NCBI GenBank assembly: GCA_026260175.1
Contig: JAKCWW010001777.1
Location: 35,435 to 59,252 of the forward strand
Direction: 5' to 3'
Length of the DNA: 23,818 nucleotides
DNA from: Reticulitermes lucifugus
Lineage: Eukaryota; Arthropoda; Insecta; Blattodea; Rhinotermitidae
Both the position numbers and the translations under genes were made by a program. The notes beneath the pieces were generated by a model that saw nothing but the letters and a program-made list of their open reading frames with translations, made no database searches and was not told the DNA's origin. Of this stretch, positions 1 through 9,380 are shown one piece after another (positions within the stretch are counted from its first letter, which is position 1; every line of letters begins with the position of its first letter).

Positions 1-612
1 ACTCGTCCAGAGGAGTCCTACCGACTGTGGTGTGTCTAAAAAGTGTGATCATGAAACCTCGACATGAGGAGGCCTAGGCACCCGAAAAGGGGCTGTTGAG
101 CCATTAAAAAGAAAAAGGCAGCCGGTGAGTAGGACTGACAACCTTACCATCTTCATGTGCCGAATATCTTGAAATCTTCGACGTAAAGGGCAGTATTTAA
201 ATCTTCTTGACGCGAATTGAGAAGGAATATGCAGGTACAGGCACTGAAACGAAAGAAGCCAAACTGTATTTAAAACTAAAGCTGTTCTATAACGAAGTAG
301 CATGTTCCTCTTGAAAGGGACTGTAACTCATAAGCCGCAATAAAAAGATCAAAAGGCACATACTCGTATGATGGAACAGTAATAGTAACTGATGTTTTTA
401 TCGTTATGTGTGTTTTGTTATAGTAAAAGAGACTGTTTTGATTAAATGTGATATTATTGTTAAAAGGTAGGAGGATACTTTACAAACACAAAGTTCGTTA
501 CGCCGTATTTAGTGGTAAATATTTACAGAGACGTCGATGGCTCGTCAGGATCACGCATTCTAAGGAGAGGAATGTTTGTCCATTTAGGCGAAGGCACTAC
601 ATTTGGTTGGAA
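1..612. other. No recognisable gene; possible repeat end near 66-110
   Basis: Two short open frames cross this stretch (49-303 on minus, 448-720 on plus). Neither has a recognisable motif or a coding-like composition. The stretch around 90-110, reading GAAAAGGGGCTGTTGAGCC, resembles the tail of a dispersed insect repeat I have seen before, but I cannot name it. Nothing else stands out. Confidence 0.4.
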
Positions 613-668
613 CATCGATATGTGTTTACCTATCGATGTGTTTACCTATCGATATGTGTTTACCTATC
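613..668. repeat. Short tandem repeat carrying ATCGAT cores
   Basis: About three copies of a 16-18 bp unit of the form TATCGATATGTGTTTACC lie head to tail. The middle copy lacks two bases. Every unit carries ATCGAT, and the third contains the perfect octamer TATCGATA at 647-654. That octamer is the core of the DRE site bound by DREF in Drosophila. Whether it works as a site here is unknown, since no promoter or gene is recognisable beside it. Confidence 0.75.
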
Positions 669-690
669 GACGCGACGTCATATCCTAGAA

Positions 691-790
691 CAAGGGTTTT
701 CAACCTGCGGCCCGTGGTGACATATGTAAAAAATAATATATAATATATATACTACATACACATACTGTATATGGTTTGGTGTACCGCTTC
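691..790 (+). mobile_element. hAT-like DNA transposon terminus (decayed)
   Basis: From 691 the sequence reads CAAGGGTTTTCAACCTGCGG followed by CCCG. This resembles the typical hAT terminal form CAGGGGTnnnCAAnnnGCGGCCC and matches in style the end at 18714. An AT-rich segment (about 725-765) follows. I see neither the partner terminus nor an 8-bp target duplication, so the right boundary is arbitrary and the copy is truncated or heavily diverged. Confidence 0.45.
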
Positions 791-1545
791 TTGTGATTTT
801 TACACGTGCTACCCGCGAACCTGCCCACAATACCAGCTGTGACCCTTTTTCAGAAGACGTTGGGCATCCTGTCTAAGAAGATTTGGATCTGCATCAACAC
901 TGCTGTGAGAGCCTCATATCCCGCATAACTCCAAGTCCTTTACTCTGCATAATAGTGATGTGTAGGAAGGTGTAGTATGTATGTAGCTTTCGTATAAGCC
1001 TGCGTGCTTGTCTTTATGTGGCGTTTCTAGATCATTGTTCACGGTCTTTCTCCCCATCACGGTCTCTCTCCCCCCCCCCACCCCCACACACGTCCAGCTT
1101 GATGGACCATATGTAGTAGGCCATAGGATATTAGTGAAAGATCTATCTAACATTGAAAGTGTGAAAATCATCTGAATTATGTGTAAATTTTCAGTTTTGC
1201 CCTACAGTACGTACACTGCTGCTCCGCTACAAAACACAAAGCGAGTAAAGCTGAACTTCACTTTTAAAGCTATTCAGAGAAATAATCACCGTTTAGTGTG
1301 AGAATAATACAAAACGCGTAAACGCACTTTGTGGGAAAATACAGTTCAATTAATGTTAATGCAGGGGATGCAGTGTAGTAACCAATGTGCTTTGAATACT
1401 TAAAACTCAGCATTCTGAATCACAAACATGAAATGGCTGATTTATTGTGTAATCAATACTAATGAAACATATCTAAAGTAAAAAGAGATAATGGAAAATA
1501 AATTGTCCAAATTTTCGTAGTACAGAAATCTCACGAATAATACGC
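791..1545. other. No recognisable gene; C10 run at 1070-1079
   Basis: This is anonymous AT-rich sequence. It includes a run of ten C at 1070-1079 inside a CT/CA-rich patch (1055-1090). A minus-strand open frame (914-1171) crosses that patch and shows no protein motif. Confidence 0.4.
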
Positions 1546-1740
1546 CGTGCCATAGCTCAGCGGTTATTTGCAAGTCTCTCACCGCGCAGGCCCCTTTTCT
1601 GTCCCCGATCAGTCCCTACGGGATTTGTGGTGGATGAAGTGGCAATAGGCTTTTCTCCGTGTACTTCGTTTTTACTATGCCAGAGTCTATCCACCGGTGC
1701 TCCTTAATCATTCGTCAATCCATCCACTGACGCTGTACAA
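1545..1740 (+). mobile_element. tRNA-derived SINE
   Basis: A box A-like TAGCTCAGCGG lies at 1553-1563, and a degraded box B (CCGATCAGTCCC) follows about 52 bases downstream at 1605-1616. This is the internal RNA polymerase III promoter arrangement of a tRNA-derived SINE. The body after 1617 (GTGGTGGATGAAGTGGCA, then CTTTTCTCCGTGTACTTCG, then CTATCCACCGGTGCTCC) matches the body of the copy at 6420-6720 block by block, so both belong to one family. The 3' end is not sharply defined and no target duplication is visible. Confidence 0.75.
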
Positions 1741-1984
1741 ACTTAGCGGTTTACAGCGCTGTTAAGTAACACTGTAATATATTAAACATGGAGGATGTCT
1801 CGACCCTTAGTCATTGCATGAAGTGTCTAGCCTTTGCAGAACAGGTTCCCCTTCACCAATAATCCCACTCATGAAAAATACAGAAATAAAAACAAGTTTC
1901 AATCTTATTCGCAACGCTGAAAGTGTTTAATCAATTTTAATATTATTTTCCTTTCCCTTACATCTCCCAGGTGCTTATCTCATT

Positions 1985-2435
1985 CAGGTTTTAGACACGT
2001 TCGCAAAATTGTGAAAACCGACTGTTAGCTTCGTCGTGTCCATCTGTCTGTCCGTCCGTCCGTCTGTCTGTCCGTCCGTCCCCATGGAACATCTCGGCAC
2101 CCACTAGACGAATTTTCACGAACTTTGATACTTGCGTATTTTTCGAAATCTGTCGAGAAAATTCAAGATCAAAATCTGACAAGAATAACGGGTACTTTAC
2201 ATGACGTCCTACGTACATTTATAATGTCTTCCTGTATTATTTTTAGAATGAGAAATGTTTCAGACAAAAGTTGTAGAGAAAATCAAAACACATATTTTAT
2301 ATTTAATAACTTTTGTTCCGAAAATCGTGCCGTTTGTGAGATAAAGTGGGAAAATATGGTAAAGCCAGACAGTCCACAAATGGTAATATATTACAGCGCT
2401 TGCGTGCTGGATAACTAAGGCTACAGACACACAGT
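1985..2435 (+). repeat. Dispersed repeat family R, copy A (5' truncated)
   Basis: About 450 bp align along their whole length with 17765-18195. Shared blocks include GACTGTTAGCTTCGTC, ACATGACnnnnTACGTACATTTAT, GAGAAAATCAAAACA and AATCGTGCCGTTT. Near its start sits a TCTG/TCCG simple repeat (about 2040-2082) that is shorter in the other copy. Copy A lacks the left module seen at 17630-17760 and 14655-14790. No protein is evident; the open frames across it are not conserved between copies. Class unknown. Confidence 0.8.
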
Positions 2436-2447
2436 TAGAATATGTAA

Positions 2448-2530
2448 TATTTATTGCTTTTCCACGGCAACAATGGTTACACGAACGCGCCTCAATGTTA
2501 CGTTATACGTACATTGCCTATCTCGTGTGA
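2448..2530 (+). repeat. Repeat module M, copy 1
   Basis: The block TTCCACGGCAACAATGGTTA with its downstream bases (ACGAACGCGCC, then GTACATTGCCT) is closely matched at 18512-18600. The conceptual plus-strand translation begins MVTRTRLNVTLYVHCLS, a string I recognise from insect repeats rather than from a gene. Here it lies about 15 bp after repeat R. At the second locus the same pair is separated by roughly 310 bp. Confidence 0.65.
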
Positions 2531-2695
2531 CCAAAACCTTGTTTGCATATCTGCCTCTCCCAAGCGTACTACTTAGCCCACCCATCTTAACCTGCGACTT
2601 CAGCACCCTAATAATATCTGGCGAAGAGTACAACTTGTTACGTCCCTTATTACATGCAAGTTTCTCAGTTCTTTTCTTACTTTTTTTTCGATCCT
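2531..2695 (-). mobile_element. LINE-A relic, 3' part of the reverse transcriptase ORF
   Basis: On the minus strand one frame reads NKLYSSPDIIRVLKS and, further on, YANKVLV; a second frame fills the gap with RLRWVG-VVRLGE. Together they follow the order LYSSPnIIRvIKSRRMRWAGHVARMGE...YKVLVGKPEG. I recognise this as the region near the C-terminus of a common insect non-LTR retrotransposon polyprotein. Upstream bases to about 2695 match the preceding RKLHNEELHN part. There is a frameshift near 2590 and an abrupt end after KVLV, where repeat M begins. It is a dead fragment. The antisense reading is a shadow. Confidence 0.75.
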
Positions 2696-2699
2696 AACA

Positions 2700-2945
2700 C
2701 TTCTCTCAGCACTTCGTTGTCAAACGTCACCAGAGGGAGTTCCGAGATTTAACTACGAAGCGTTCTGATAGTAGCATCTTTACAGATGGGACAAGATCAA
2801 ACTCCGAAAACTCTTTCAGTAATAGACAACGGAAGGATGTCGCGTAATGATACACGAAGGCCATTCATAATAAAGCCGTGAAGTCAGAAGAGACTGACTA
2901 GTTTAGATCACGAAATAATGAAAGAGAATAGAAAAATAAAGGTAG
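2700..2945. other. No recognisable feature
   Basis: Anonymous sequence between the LINE-A relic and the 16-bp array. I see no motif. Confidence 0.4.
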
Positions 2946-2949
2946 TAAA

Positions 2950-3019
2950 ATATTTTGGTACGTACATATTTTGGTACGTACATATTTTGGTACGTACATA
3001 TTTTGGTACGTACATATTT
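2950..3019. repeat. 16-bp tandem array, about 4.4 copies
   Basis: The unit ATATTTTGGTACGTAC is repeated exactly at 2950, 2966, 2982 and 2998, with a 6-base remnant at 3014. Each unit holds the palindrome GTACGTAC at the junction with its neighbour. The copies are identical, so the array is young. A minus-strand frame made of repeated YVRTKI-type peptides is a by-product. Confidence 0.92.
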
Positions 3020-3087
3020 CAGTTTCCACATATATTGATATTTTAAAGCCCTTGTATTCAGAACAACCTCTTTGAAATCCAAAACGT

Positions 3088-3245
3088 TGGACTGCGTCAT
3101 TAGTGTTTTAGCATTTATACTTCGTATGCGAGGTCCTGGTTCAAGTCTCTGCCCTGAAACTGGTTTCCATGGTGTTCTCAGACTCTCCGGAAAAGTTTTT
3201 TATATTACCTCAAATTGGTTCACCACAACTTCCTTAAACATACTC
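3088..3245 (+). mobile_element. tRNA-derived SINE fragment
   Basis: A good box B (GGTTCAAGTCT, 3138-3148) is preceded by a tRNA-like anticodon-arm region. A weak box A around 3093-3105 (GCGTCATTAGTGTTTTAG) sits at about the right spacing. The downstream body (GGTTTCCATGGTGTTCTC) resembles insect SINE bodies in general but not clearly any other copy here. The 3' end is uncertain. Confidence 0.55.
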
Positions 3246-3249
3246 ATCA

Positions 3250-4480
3250 GCTGATTATTCACTAATTATCCCATTTTCGACGTTATTTAATCCGTTTACT
3301 AAACAACAAACAAATGAGACATAAACATTTGTACAACGTCTGTGTTTCCTTCTGTTGCGCTGCTTAAGAATGGAGCATTGAACAAGGATGCAAACATTCT
3401 TTCAGGACCAGAAGGACGAAGACGAAAACTTCTGGGTCATATTACACAGGAATTTGACAGTATTGCATTAGCTAGTGACATAGACAGAAGTGAGGGTTGT
3501 GTGCTTCTTAATTATCTATATATTATTTATTTTAATTGATGTTGAAACCTTAACGATAATTGTTATAACAGACTTGTATAAACGTAAGAACGTATTAGAT
3601 ACTAGAAATTTAAAATGTGTTATCACTATTTTACCTGGATATCCGATGTTAAATAATTTATTGTTTTAAGATTGTATTAGTTTGTTATTTATAAGGGCTT
3701 GTTAAAATATAGGGGAATGCTTTAATCGGTGAAGTCGTCCTCGAAAATTGAGAAAATAATCTTTTTGAAGTACTTTGTTGATTTAATTTAATCCTTTACG
3801 ATTAGCGGAATGATACAGCGAGTTGGATAGCGAAAGTCGAATCATACACACGGGCAAGAAATTCTCTGCTAAAACGTCACGAAGGATTCTGAGATCCATA
3901 TAGCCTCCAGTCGGTCTATTACAGCATGAGATTTGGCAGAAGCATGAAGCTCGTCGTCCGTTTTCCTTAACACCGAGGTCGTTTAAATGTATAATTTTGC
4001 TTCTGTGCACCCGCATGCTTCCGTTATGTTGTAGTGAGATAAGGGACACACATTACATTACTGTTTCTGTAAATGATTACTGTGCAGTTTGTTACACTTA
4101 TAACGATATTATCCGTTAGTAGTGACATCTGAAGGAAAGATACAACTGGCTAGATAGAGACCTACATGAAAGGATAATATTAAAGTGGATCTTAAAGATA
4201 ATATTGAATATTTGGATTTTATTCGAGTGGCTCAGTGATGTATCTTAATGACGGGGTTTTCGAGCATTTATAGAACATTCTGGCTTCATAAAAGAATGGT
4301 AGTTTAAAGTCGAACTTTAATCACTAATTTTTAGTTTATATAACGGGGCTGTTCGAATGGCAGAGATTGTGAGATTGTACACAGTGAGTGTGAATGACGA
4401 CTGTGACTTACAGTCGGAGGAGTTGTTAGGTCTGCATGGCAGTATTTATGTGGGATTTGCTTTTACGTGTTAAAAGAATT
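3250..4480. other. No recognisable gene
   Basis: Anonymous sequence. Short open frames (3342-3539 plus, 3783-4049 minus) lack recognisable domains and have no obvious splice context. No repeat in this stretch matches another part of the window. Confidence 0.4.
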
Positions 4481-4494
4481 GAAAAGTTACAAAA

Positions 4495-4580
4495 GTTGTA
4501 GTCTGTAACCCTACCGAGACTCGAACCGGGCCCTTCCGATTATAAGTGTACAACGTTCTATGAAAATGTGGCTAGTACTT
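4495..4580 (-). mobile_element. tRNA-like SINE head, minus strand
   Basis: Read on the minus strand, a box A-like TAGCCACATT (4574 back to 4565) is followed 48 bases later by a perfect box B, GGTTCGAGTC (4527 back to 4518), and then TCGGTAGGG. The spacing fits a tRNA-derived promoter. Arms flanking the head do not pair as an intact tRNA, so I call it a SINE head or tRNA pseudogene. Confidence 0.6.
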
Positions 4581-4625
4581 CTGTTTCGTATTCGGAAGAT
4601 CCTGAGCTCAATTATTGAAACTTCA
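4566..4625 (+). mobile_element. Second, weaker tRNA-like head facing the first
   Basis: On the plus strand, TGGCTAGT (4569-4576) resembles box A. The run TATTCGGAAGATCCTGAG then GAGCTCAATTA (4604-4614) resembles a variable arm plus degraded box B. It overlaps the box A of the minus-strand head. This could be a second SINE inserted head-to-head or chance similarity. Confidence 0.3.
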
Positions 4626-4639
4626 CTTAAGTTATTTGA

Positions 4640-6060
4640 ACAGAACTGGCTTCAGGGAGGGTTAGTGTCCTTATTAAGAACATGCGTTTTTAATTGACGT
4701 GATTAGACACCTTCCTTCAGCCCGCGTGTCTTATGCAGCTAGTGCTAAAATCTGCACAGTCTGTATTCATATGAATAAGCCATTTCACGTTCCCTGCTAG
4801 TGAACCATGTTAAACCCCTCCCTATTCAGGTCGCATAAGAACTGATATTATGGACCTTGTTTGCATATGAATTGTGTGCCGCTTTGGTACATTAACAAGA
4901 ATATTGTTAGCTGTAGACTTAAAATATCATTATTTATTTTAGTGTATATTTAACGAACCTTTCAGTAACTGAGAATGTGTAGCGTCATGAATGGAGGATT
5001 AGTGAACAAGGAATGGGGCAGGACATAGAAGGAGGATTCTGTGACCTAATTTGGGGTAGTATCCATGTAGTTATCTTGAGAGACTGAGGAAAACTACGAT
5101 ACAAAATAACAGCTTTCTTTTATATTTTAAGATACATATTTTTTCTATCTCATAACAAAATTACAGTCAGTTTCTATCGTCTTTGGAACCAAATTTCATT
5201 TCTGCCCACTAGTGTAAATTAAAAAAAAAAGAATTATAATGATAAACGTATGAGGGTGTGAATTGGATTCAGTGGCCTAAGCTTAGGTTCTAGTGATGTC
5301 AGACTGTATTTCATTCCGTATTGTCATAAGTTTCTGAGCCATCAACATTTTAGTTTTCTTCTGATTTATTATTCGGTAGGCTCCACACATTTCATCACAA
5401 CTAGTTCATATTTCTGTACAAAAGACGTTTTCAGTATAGGGACTTCGAATTACCAGGTATATTTCCCTTGGAATAGTCGCAGTCTCTTCGCTACGCCTCC
5501 TTTTAACCGCCCATTTCCTGACTCATCTCTTTCTGGTATGAAATCTCTGTGGCATTTCGCATTGAAAGCACAGCGCACTGTCGTAAGTTATGCTAATGCT
5601 CGGAGCGTGAGTGTGGTGCGGGATGCGTTATATCCCTCGGAATAGTGTCTGATCTGCTCCGCCCCCCCCCCCAGCAATCTTCTGCACATGCGTGTTTGGA
5701 AGGTTTCTGTTTTTGTGTTGTGTGCTTCTCATACCTTGTATCCTGACGCTGTCTTCAGTACGAAGACACAACAAGCAGCCTCTCTAACTCAGGATCTAAA
5801 CCGTACTTTGTGCTGGACGGTGTTTGGGGAGAATATACGACGCTGTTCTGGTTCAAGAATGAGATACTGTGAATCACATGGGTCATAGTTGAAACTATCT
5901 TGTAATTTCTAAAGAGAAAAATTTGAAGAAGTTTCACCTAATGGGATTCAGTTATGTACCTGAATATGTAACAGAAATGTAGAGGTACATACTAAGTACA
6001 TACTTTCCAAACAAAATTGACTTGTAATTTATGTGTGTGTGTCGGGGTCATCCATTTTCG
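4640..6060. other. No recognisable gene; A10 and C11 runs
   Basis: Anonymous sequence. It contains A10 at 5221-5230 and a run of eleven C at 5662-5672. The open frames at 5688-5888 (plus) and 5755-5937 (minus) overlap and show no domain. Nothing else can be supported. Confidence 0.4.
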
Positions 6061-6084
6061 TTGATTGCACACAAAACTCTACAC

Positions 6085-6250
6085 CACAGCTCTCCTAATC
6101 TGTTCTTTGGGAGGTCCCTGTTTAAATTCCTGGCTCCGATGTCAGCTATCCTGAGATTTCTCTAGGTTGTTCTCGGCCCATTCAGGTAAATAGAGCGCCT
6201 TGTTATTAGGAATAGTTGTCCATCTTTACAGACTGATTTAAATTTTTCCC
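6085..6250 (+). mobile_element. SINE fragment, body type shared with 17220-17365
   Basis: A degraded box B (TGTTTAAATTCC, 6119-6130) is followed by a body with TTCTCTAGGTTGTTCTCGG then CCCATTCAGGTAAAT. The same order of blocks (GGTGGTTTCTCGTAGTCC then TGTAAGGCAAATGCC) occurs at 17255-17295. I recognise this body type, with its GGTTTCCC...CAGGCAAATGCC signature, from insect SINEs. No box A survives. Confidence 0.5.
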
Positions 6251-6419
6251 GGGGATTGGTTTGCTTTACTGTATTCATTAAGAGTGTTAAATCAAAGTCC
6301 ACGTGTCAGGAGTAGATAAAACTACAAATCTATTGATTGTCCTCGGTGTTTATGCCTATCCAGCCATCGTACGAGCGGTGTAAGAACTTCTGTTATCTTT
6401 GTTACCACGTCCCTATACA

Positions 6420-6720
6420 GTGTTATAATTCAGGCGGTTAGTCCCTTCTGACCCTTGAGACCCAGGTTCAGTCCCAATAGAGTGTGTATGTGGGTGTTCT
6501 GGTGGACAGAGTAGCACTGGAACAAGTTTTTCTCCGATTGTGTCGGTTTTCTACTGTCAATTGTCATCCCACCGATGGTCTGTTGCCACTAACCTGTCTG
6601 GGTATGAAGGTCCGGCCACAGTTCCACAGAGATAGACTCCAACCATCACGAAAATAAAGCAGGATTTCACGTCCACACTGACTGTGGCACCTAGCAGGTG
6701 CCAAGGGCTCTGTACAGAGG
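6420..6720 (+). mobile_element. tRNA-derived SINE, same family as 1545-1740
   Basis: Box B GGTTCAGTCCC is intact at 6465-6475, while box A upstream is degraded (GGCGGTTAGTCCC). The body repeats the blocks of the 1545 copy in order: CTGGTGGACAGAGTAGCA, TTTTTCTCCGATTGTG, CATCCCACCGATGGTCTG. The rest of the unit, to about 6720, ends in two adjacent perfect hairpins. The copy is longer than the first one, so the first is truncated. Confidence 0.72.
6686..6719. repeat. Two adjacent perfect inverted repeats
   Basis: GGCACCT-AGC-AGGTGCC (6686-6702) is a 7-bp stem with a 3-base spacer. Five bases later CTCTGTACAGAG (6708-6719) is a perfect 12-bp palindrome. Both lie in the 3' part of a SINE copy. 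Confidence 0.85.
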
Positions 6721-6734
6721 GGCGCAGAGACACA

Positions 6735-6830
6735 GCGTTTAGACCGTCTGGTAGCTCAGTTCAATTACGAAGTTAAGAATGTGTGAAGGTTTCAAATCCA
6801 CACTCCCTCGCATGTTGCTGTGTGCGGTGC
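6735..6830 (+). mobile_element. tRNA-like head with box A and box B
   Basis: Box A-like TAGCTCAGTT (6752-6761) and box B-like GGTTTCAAATCC (6788-6799) are both present, but only 36 bases apart, shorter than in a normal tRNA (about 43-45). The acceptor arms do not pair, so this is not a working tRNA gene. It is probably a SINE head with a small internal deletion. Confidence 0.5.
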
Positions 6831-6886
6831 ATAAGCATAAACATAAATTTGACTTCAGTTCTTCAGTATAACCATTAGCAACGGTT

Positions 6887-7034
6887 GTGGTAGTAGTAGT
6901 AGTAGCAGCAGTAGTAGTAGTAGCAGTAGTAGTAGCAGTATAGTAGCAGTAGTAGCAATAGTAGTAGAAGTAGTAGCAATAGTAGTAGCAGTAGTAACAT
7001 TAGTAGTAGTAACATTAGTAGTGGTAGTAGTAGT
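6887..7034. repeat. Imperfect trinucleotide array (TAG/CAG/CAA type)
   Basis: About 148 bp of TAG triplets are interrupted by CAG, CAA, CAT, GAA and a few frame-breaking steps. On the minus strand the triplets give frames of poly-leucine or poly-threonine. These are artefacts of the repeat and not protein. The triplet phase changes several times, which argues against coding use. Confidence 0.9.
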
Positions 7035-7039
7035 GTGGG

Positions 7040-7990
7040 CCATTTGATTTTGAGGGGCAGCGAGAGGGCTTTGTTTCGGTTTCCCAATATTTTGTTTATA
7101 AGTTGATATTAATATGTTGACAGTACCTTGCCAACTATTTTCTCGTATGTTGGCCGTAGAGTAAGGGGAAAATACAGTGGTATACAGTTGTGCATGTAGA
7201 GATAAACAGGCAGATTACGGTACTTAACCTAAGTTGCTGGGAGTATGTTTCGGGACCTCGCTTTTACTTATTGTTATGTGTGCACACCTCAGTTCACAGA
7301 TGCCCCCCCAAAATAACCTTACATTATACATTTTCCTCAATGTTAACAGGTTAATATCATCGACAACAGGTAGAAGAATAATAATACTACTATTGTTTTG
7401 TGGTGACATGTTTAGTCAGTAGGACTTAGCACACTTTTTCAACGTATTGTTGTTGCTCTTATTTATCTCCCAAATCTGGCATGTCAAGTCACCAGCCCGC
7501 AGTTGTTTGCAGACGGTGGTACTGGCTTCTTTTGATGCATTCTGCTCACGTCAGCAAACGAGCTAGGACGCAGCACCTGACAGGACGCCTTCTGCTTCTC
7601 CTAACCCAATCCTCCTTGATGTCTTTCTTAGTGATAAATCTTTCTCAAGATATTTCAGCAGCTAGGCGGACACTTTTACACGTTCTGTAACTTATTTCCC
7701 TTCAGTAGTGTTTGCTATCAAACGCCGTGTGTAGCGATCGCGACTCGTTTTGCGTTAGGTGGATCCCGGCTATGCAAATTAGACCCTAATTAGCCTGCTC
7801 CATCCCTCGTACTGTGTTTACAAACACAATTCAGGTGACGAGCTTGTATGACCTTGGTGACGTCAACAGAGTTGCCAATTGACCTTCACAACCCCCCCCC
7901 CAATTGCTTTGATCAGCGTGTACAAACAAATGACAAGGTCAGTTACTTCGCTTACGGTGACCCATACAGTGTAATTTTTACATCCAGGTC
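7040..7990. other. No recognisable gene; C10 run at 7892-7901
   Basis: Anonymous sequence with several overlapping short frames on both strands. It holds a perfect CRE-type palindrome TGACGTCA at 7858-7865 and ten C at 7892-7901. I see no domain, splice or RNA signal. Confidence 0.4.
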
Positions 7991-8017
7991 TTACCCATCG
8001 TGGAGTCTTAGGCTAGC

Positions 8018-8085
8018 AGGTTCCTCCGAAACGATGCTACCTATCTACCACACTACACGGCGTCACATCTCAGACTATTGTAATC
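8018..8085 (+). repeat. Dispersed repeat C, copy 1
   Basis: CTCCGAAACG is followed by CTATCTACCACACTACACGG and CGTCACATCTCAGAC. The translation SSETMLPIYHTTRRHIS fits the pattern (S/F)ETs...TRR(n)IPE shared by the other copies in this window. I recognise that pattern from insect repeat translations. It is not evidence of a gene. Confidence 0.65.
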
Positions 8086-8117
8086 TGGTTGATAATTTTC
8101 CATTTTCATACTTGGAT

Positions 8118-8175
8118 CCTGTGTAGCTCAGTTGGTATTTTGACAAGGTTAGCTATGAGTATCGTTCATAAAACT
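8118..8175 (+). mobile_element. tRNA-like head with perfect box A
   Basis: TAGCTCAGTTGG at 8124-8135 is a perfect box A. A very degraded box B (CGTTCATAAAAC) follows about 39 bases later. No tRNA cloverleaf is supported. This is a SINE or tRNA-pseudogene fragment. Confidence 0.45.
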
Positions 8176-8329
8176 GCATATTTATAAAGATAATGCTTTC
8201 ATAAAATCATGCATCATTTTTGCGAGTGTATTTAACCAACTAAGTAACAGACATCGAGCGGCTGAAGCACTGACAGAACTGAGTGACGTCATAACTAGAT
8301 ACATCATGGTGATGGTGACTGAACACCAC

Positions 8330-8402
8330 AGCACGAGATTTGATATCGTCATGGCCGTGGTGATGCTGTGTCGATCGGTAGTTACTGACGTTTCGGAGGG
8401 AC
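8330..8402 (-). repeat. Dispersed repeat C, minus-strand copy
   Basis: Read on minus, CCTCCGAAACGTCAGTAAC is followed by TACCGATCGACACAGC and ATCACCACGGCC, block for block like copy 1 and the copy at 15860-15935. The octamer GAAACGTC occupies 8387-8394 on minus. A CRE palindrome TGACGTCA lies nearby at 8284-8291. Confidence 0.5.
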
Positions 8403-8409
8403 AAGTTCC

Positions 8410-8820
8410 AGAAAATAAACGTCTGGTACTGTATAAATGCCATTAAAACGTACATATATATATTATTGTATGTCGTATGTTGTAAATATTTTGATTCTTA
8501 TACAACCAGAGAGTCTTAAAGAATCTCCCGAAGTTGTTCCTAAAAGTAATAAAACAAGCAATGAACACGTGTAGCCTGTCTGCATATACACTGTAATTAT
8601 TGAATGTATTTTACTTGGTGTTTGTTCATAACAAAAACGATACAAATAACACTTTAAACATGTACATGAGATTTTAAAAACGTATGCATTACCGACAAGG
8701 TGTGATAAATGGTTGGGGGTGGTGTCAGTTTAGTGGTGTCAATTTCGACTTGTGTAAATTTCGGTTTACGTAAACGTTTAAGAACAAAACCATTGCGTAA
8801 GTTGGAAACTGTCTCTATTT
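8410..8820. other. No recognisable feature
   Basis: AT-rich anonymous sequence. The minus-strand open frame at 8463-8645 shows no motif. Confidence 0.4.
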
Positions 8821-8824
8821 GTAG

Positions 8825-8976
8825 GTATAAACATTAACAATGCGGTGGGCGGGTAATGTGGCACGTATGGGGGAGAGAAGGGTGTATACAGGGTTTTAGT
8901 GGGGAAACGTGAAGGAAGATCTAGGCATGTATGGGAGAATAATATTTAAATTGATATTTACGGTATAGGATTGGAT
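8825..8976 (+). mobile_element. LINE-A relic, first part (5' of nested insertion)
   Basis: From 8840 one frame reads MRWAGNVARMGERRVY. After a frameshift near 8895 the next frame reads VLVGKREG, then WENNI, a stop at 8947, and IDIYGIGLD. This follows the order RMRWAGHVARMGE...VLVGKPEG...RRRWEDNIKMDLREIG, which I recognise as the C-terminal tail of an insect non-LTR retrotransposon polyprotein lying beyond the reverse transcriptase domain. There is a shortened GRPRRR segment, one frameshift and one stop. The frame resumes at 9381 after an inserted LINE-B tail. Confidence 0.85.
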
Positions 8977-9380
8977 AGTTCAAATTCATCAATACACAGT
9001 ATTAATACAAGCAATAAGCACCATCTTCATAGACCAATTGCCAACTTATCGTGCTTTCAGAAAAGTGCATTCTATTCTAGTATCAGGATCTGTCAATAGC
9101 TTACCATGTAATATCAAAAATATTAGGAGAGCAAAGGCACAATTTAAAGCAGCACTAAGAAGATACTTAAATGCACACTCCTTATACTCTGTAGATGAAT
9201 TTTTTATGAGTACTGTTAACCTATAATACTGACGTCTAAGACTGCACTTAGAAGGTTTAAAGCATTTTGCAATGTACATTTTGTATGATTTTGAATGTTA
9301 TGACTTATTCCACATCCTCTTGTCTTGTGACAAAATTATGGATCCATGGAATGTATATATGTATGTATGTATGTATGTAT
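8977..9380 (+). mobile_element. LINE-B tail inserted into LINE-A
   Basis: Frame 1 from 8995 reads HSINTSNKHHLHRPIANLS then CFQKSAFYSSIRI. A one-base shift near 9090-9100 moves the reading to the frame of SVNSLPCNIKNIR, AKAQFKAALRRYL and HSLYSVDEF, which ends at a stop at 9224. I recognise this as the extreme C-terminus of another insect non-LTR reverse transcriptase ORF. A 3' UTR follows (TTCCACATCCTCTTGTCTTG, then GATCCATGGAATG) and a (TATG)n tail from about 9355 to 9380. That is a complete 3' end with a simple-repeat tail and a 5' truncation, typical of target-primed insertion. The clade cannot be set from this fragment. Confidence 0.85.

Noticed and set aside
6855-7087. Poly-leucine and poly-threonine frames on the minus strand
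   Set aside because: They are direct translations of an interrupted trinucleotide microsatellite, whose phase shifts break any consistent frame.
6735-8175. Functional tRNA genes at 6752 or 8124
   Set aside because: Box spacing is too short (36 and 39 bases), the acceptor stems do not pair, and the T-arm boxes are degraded.
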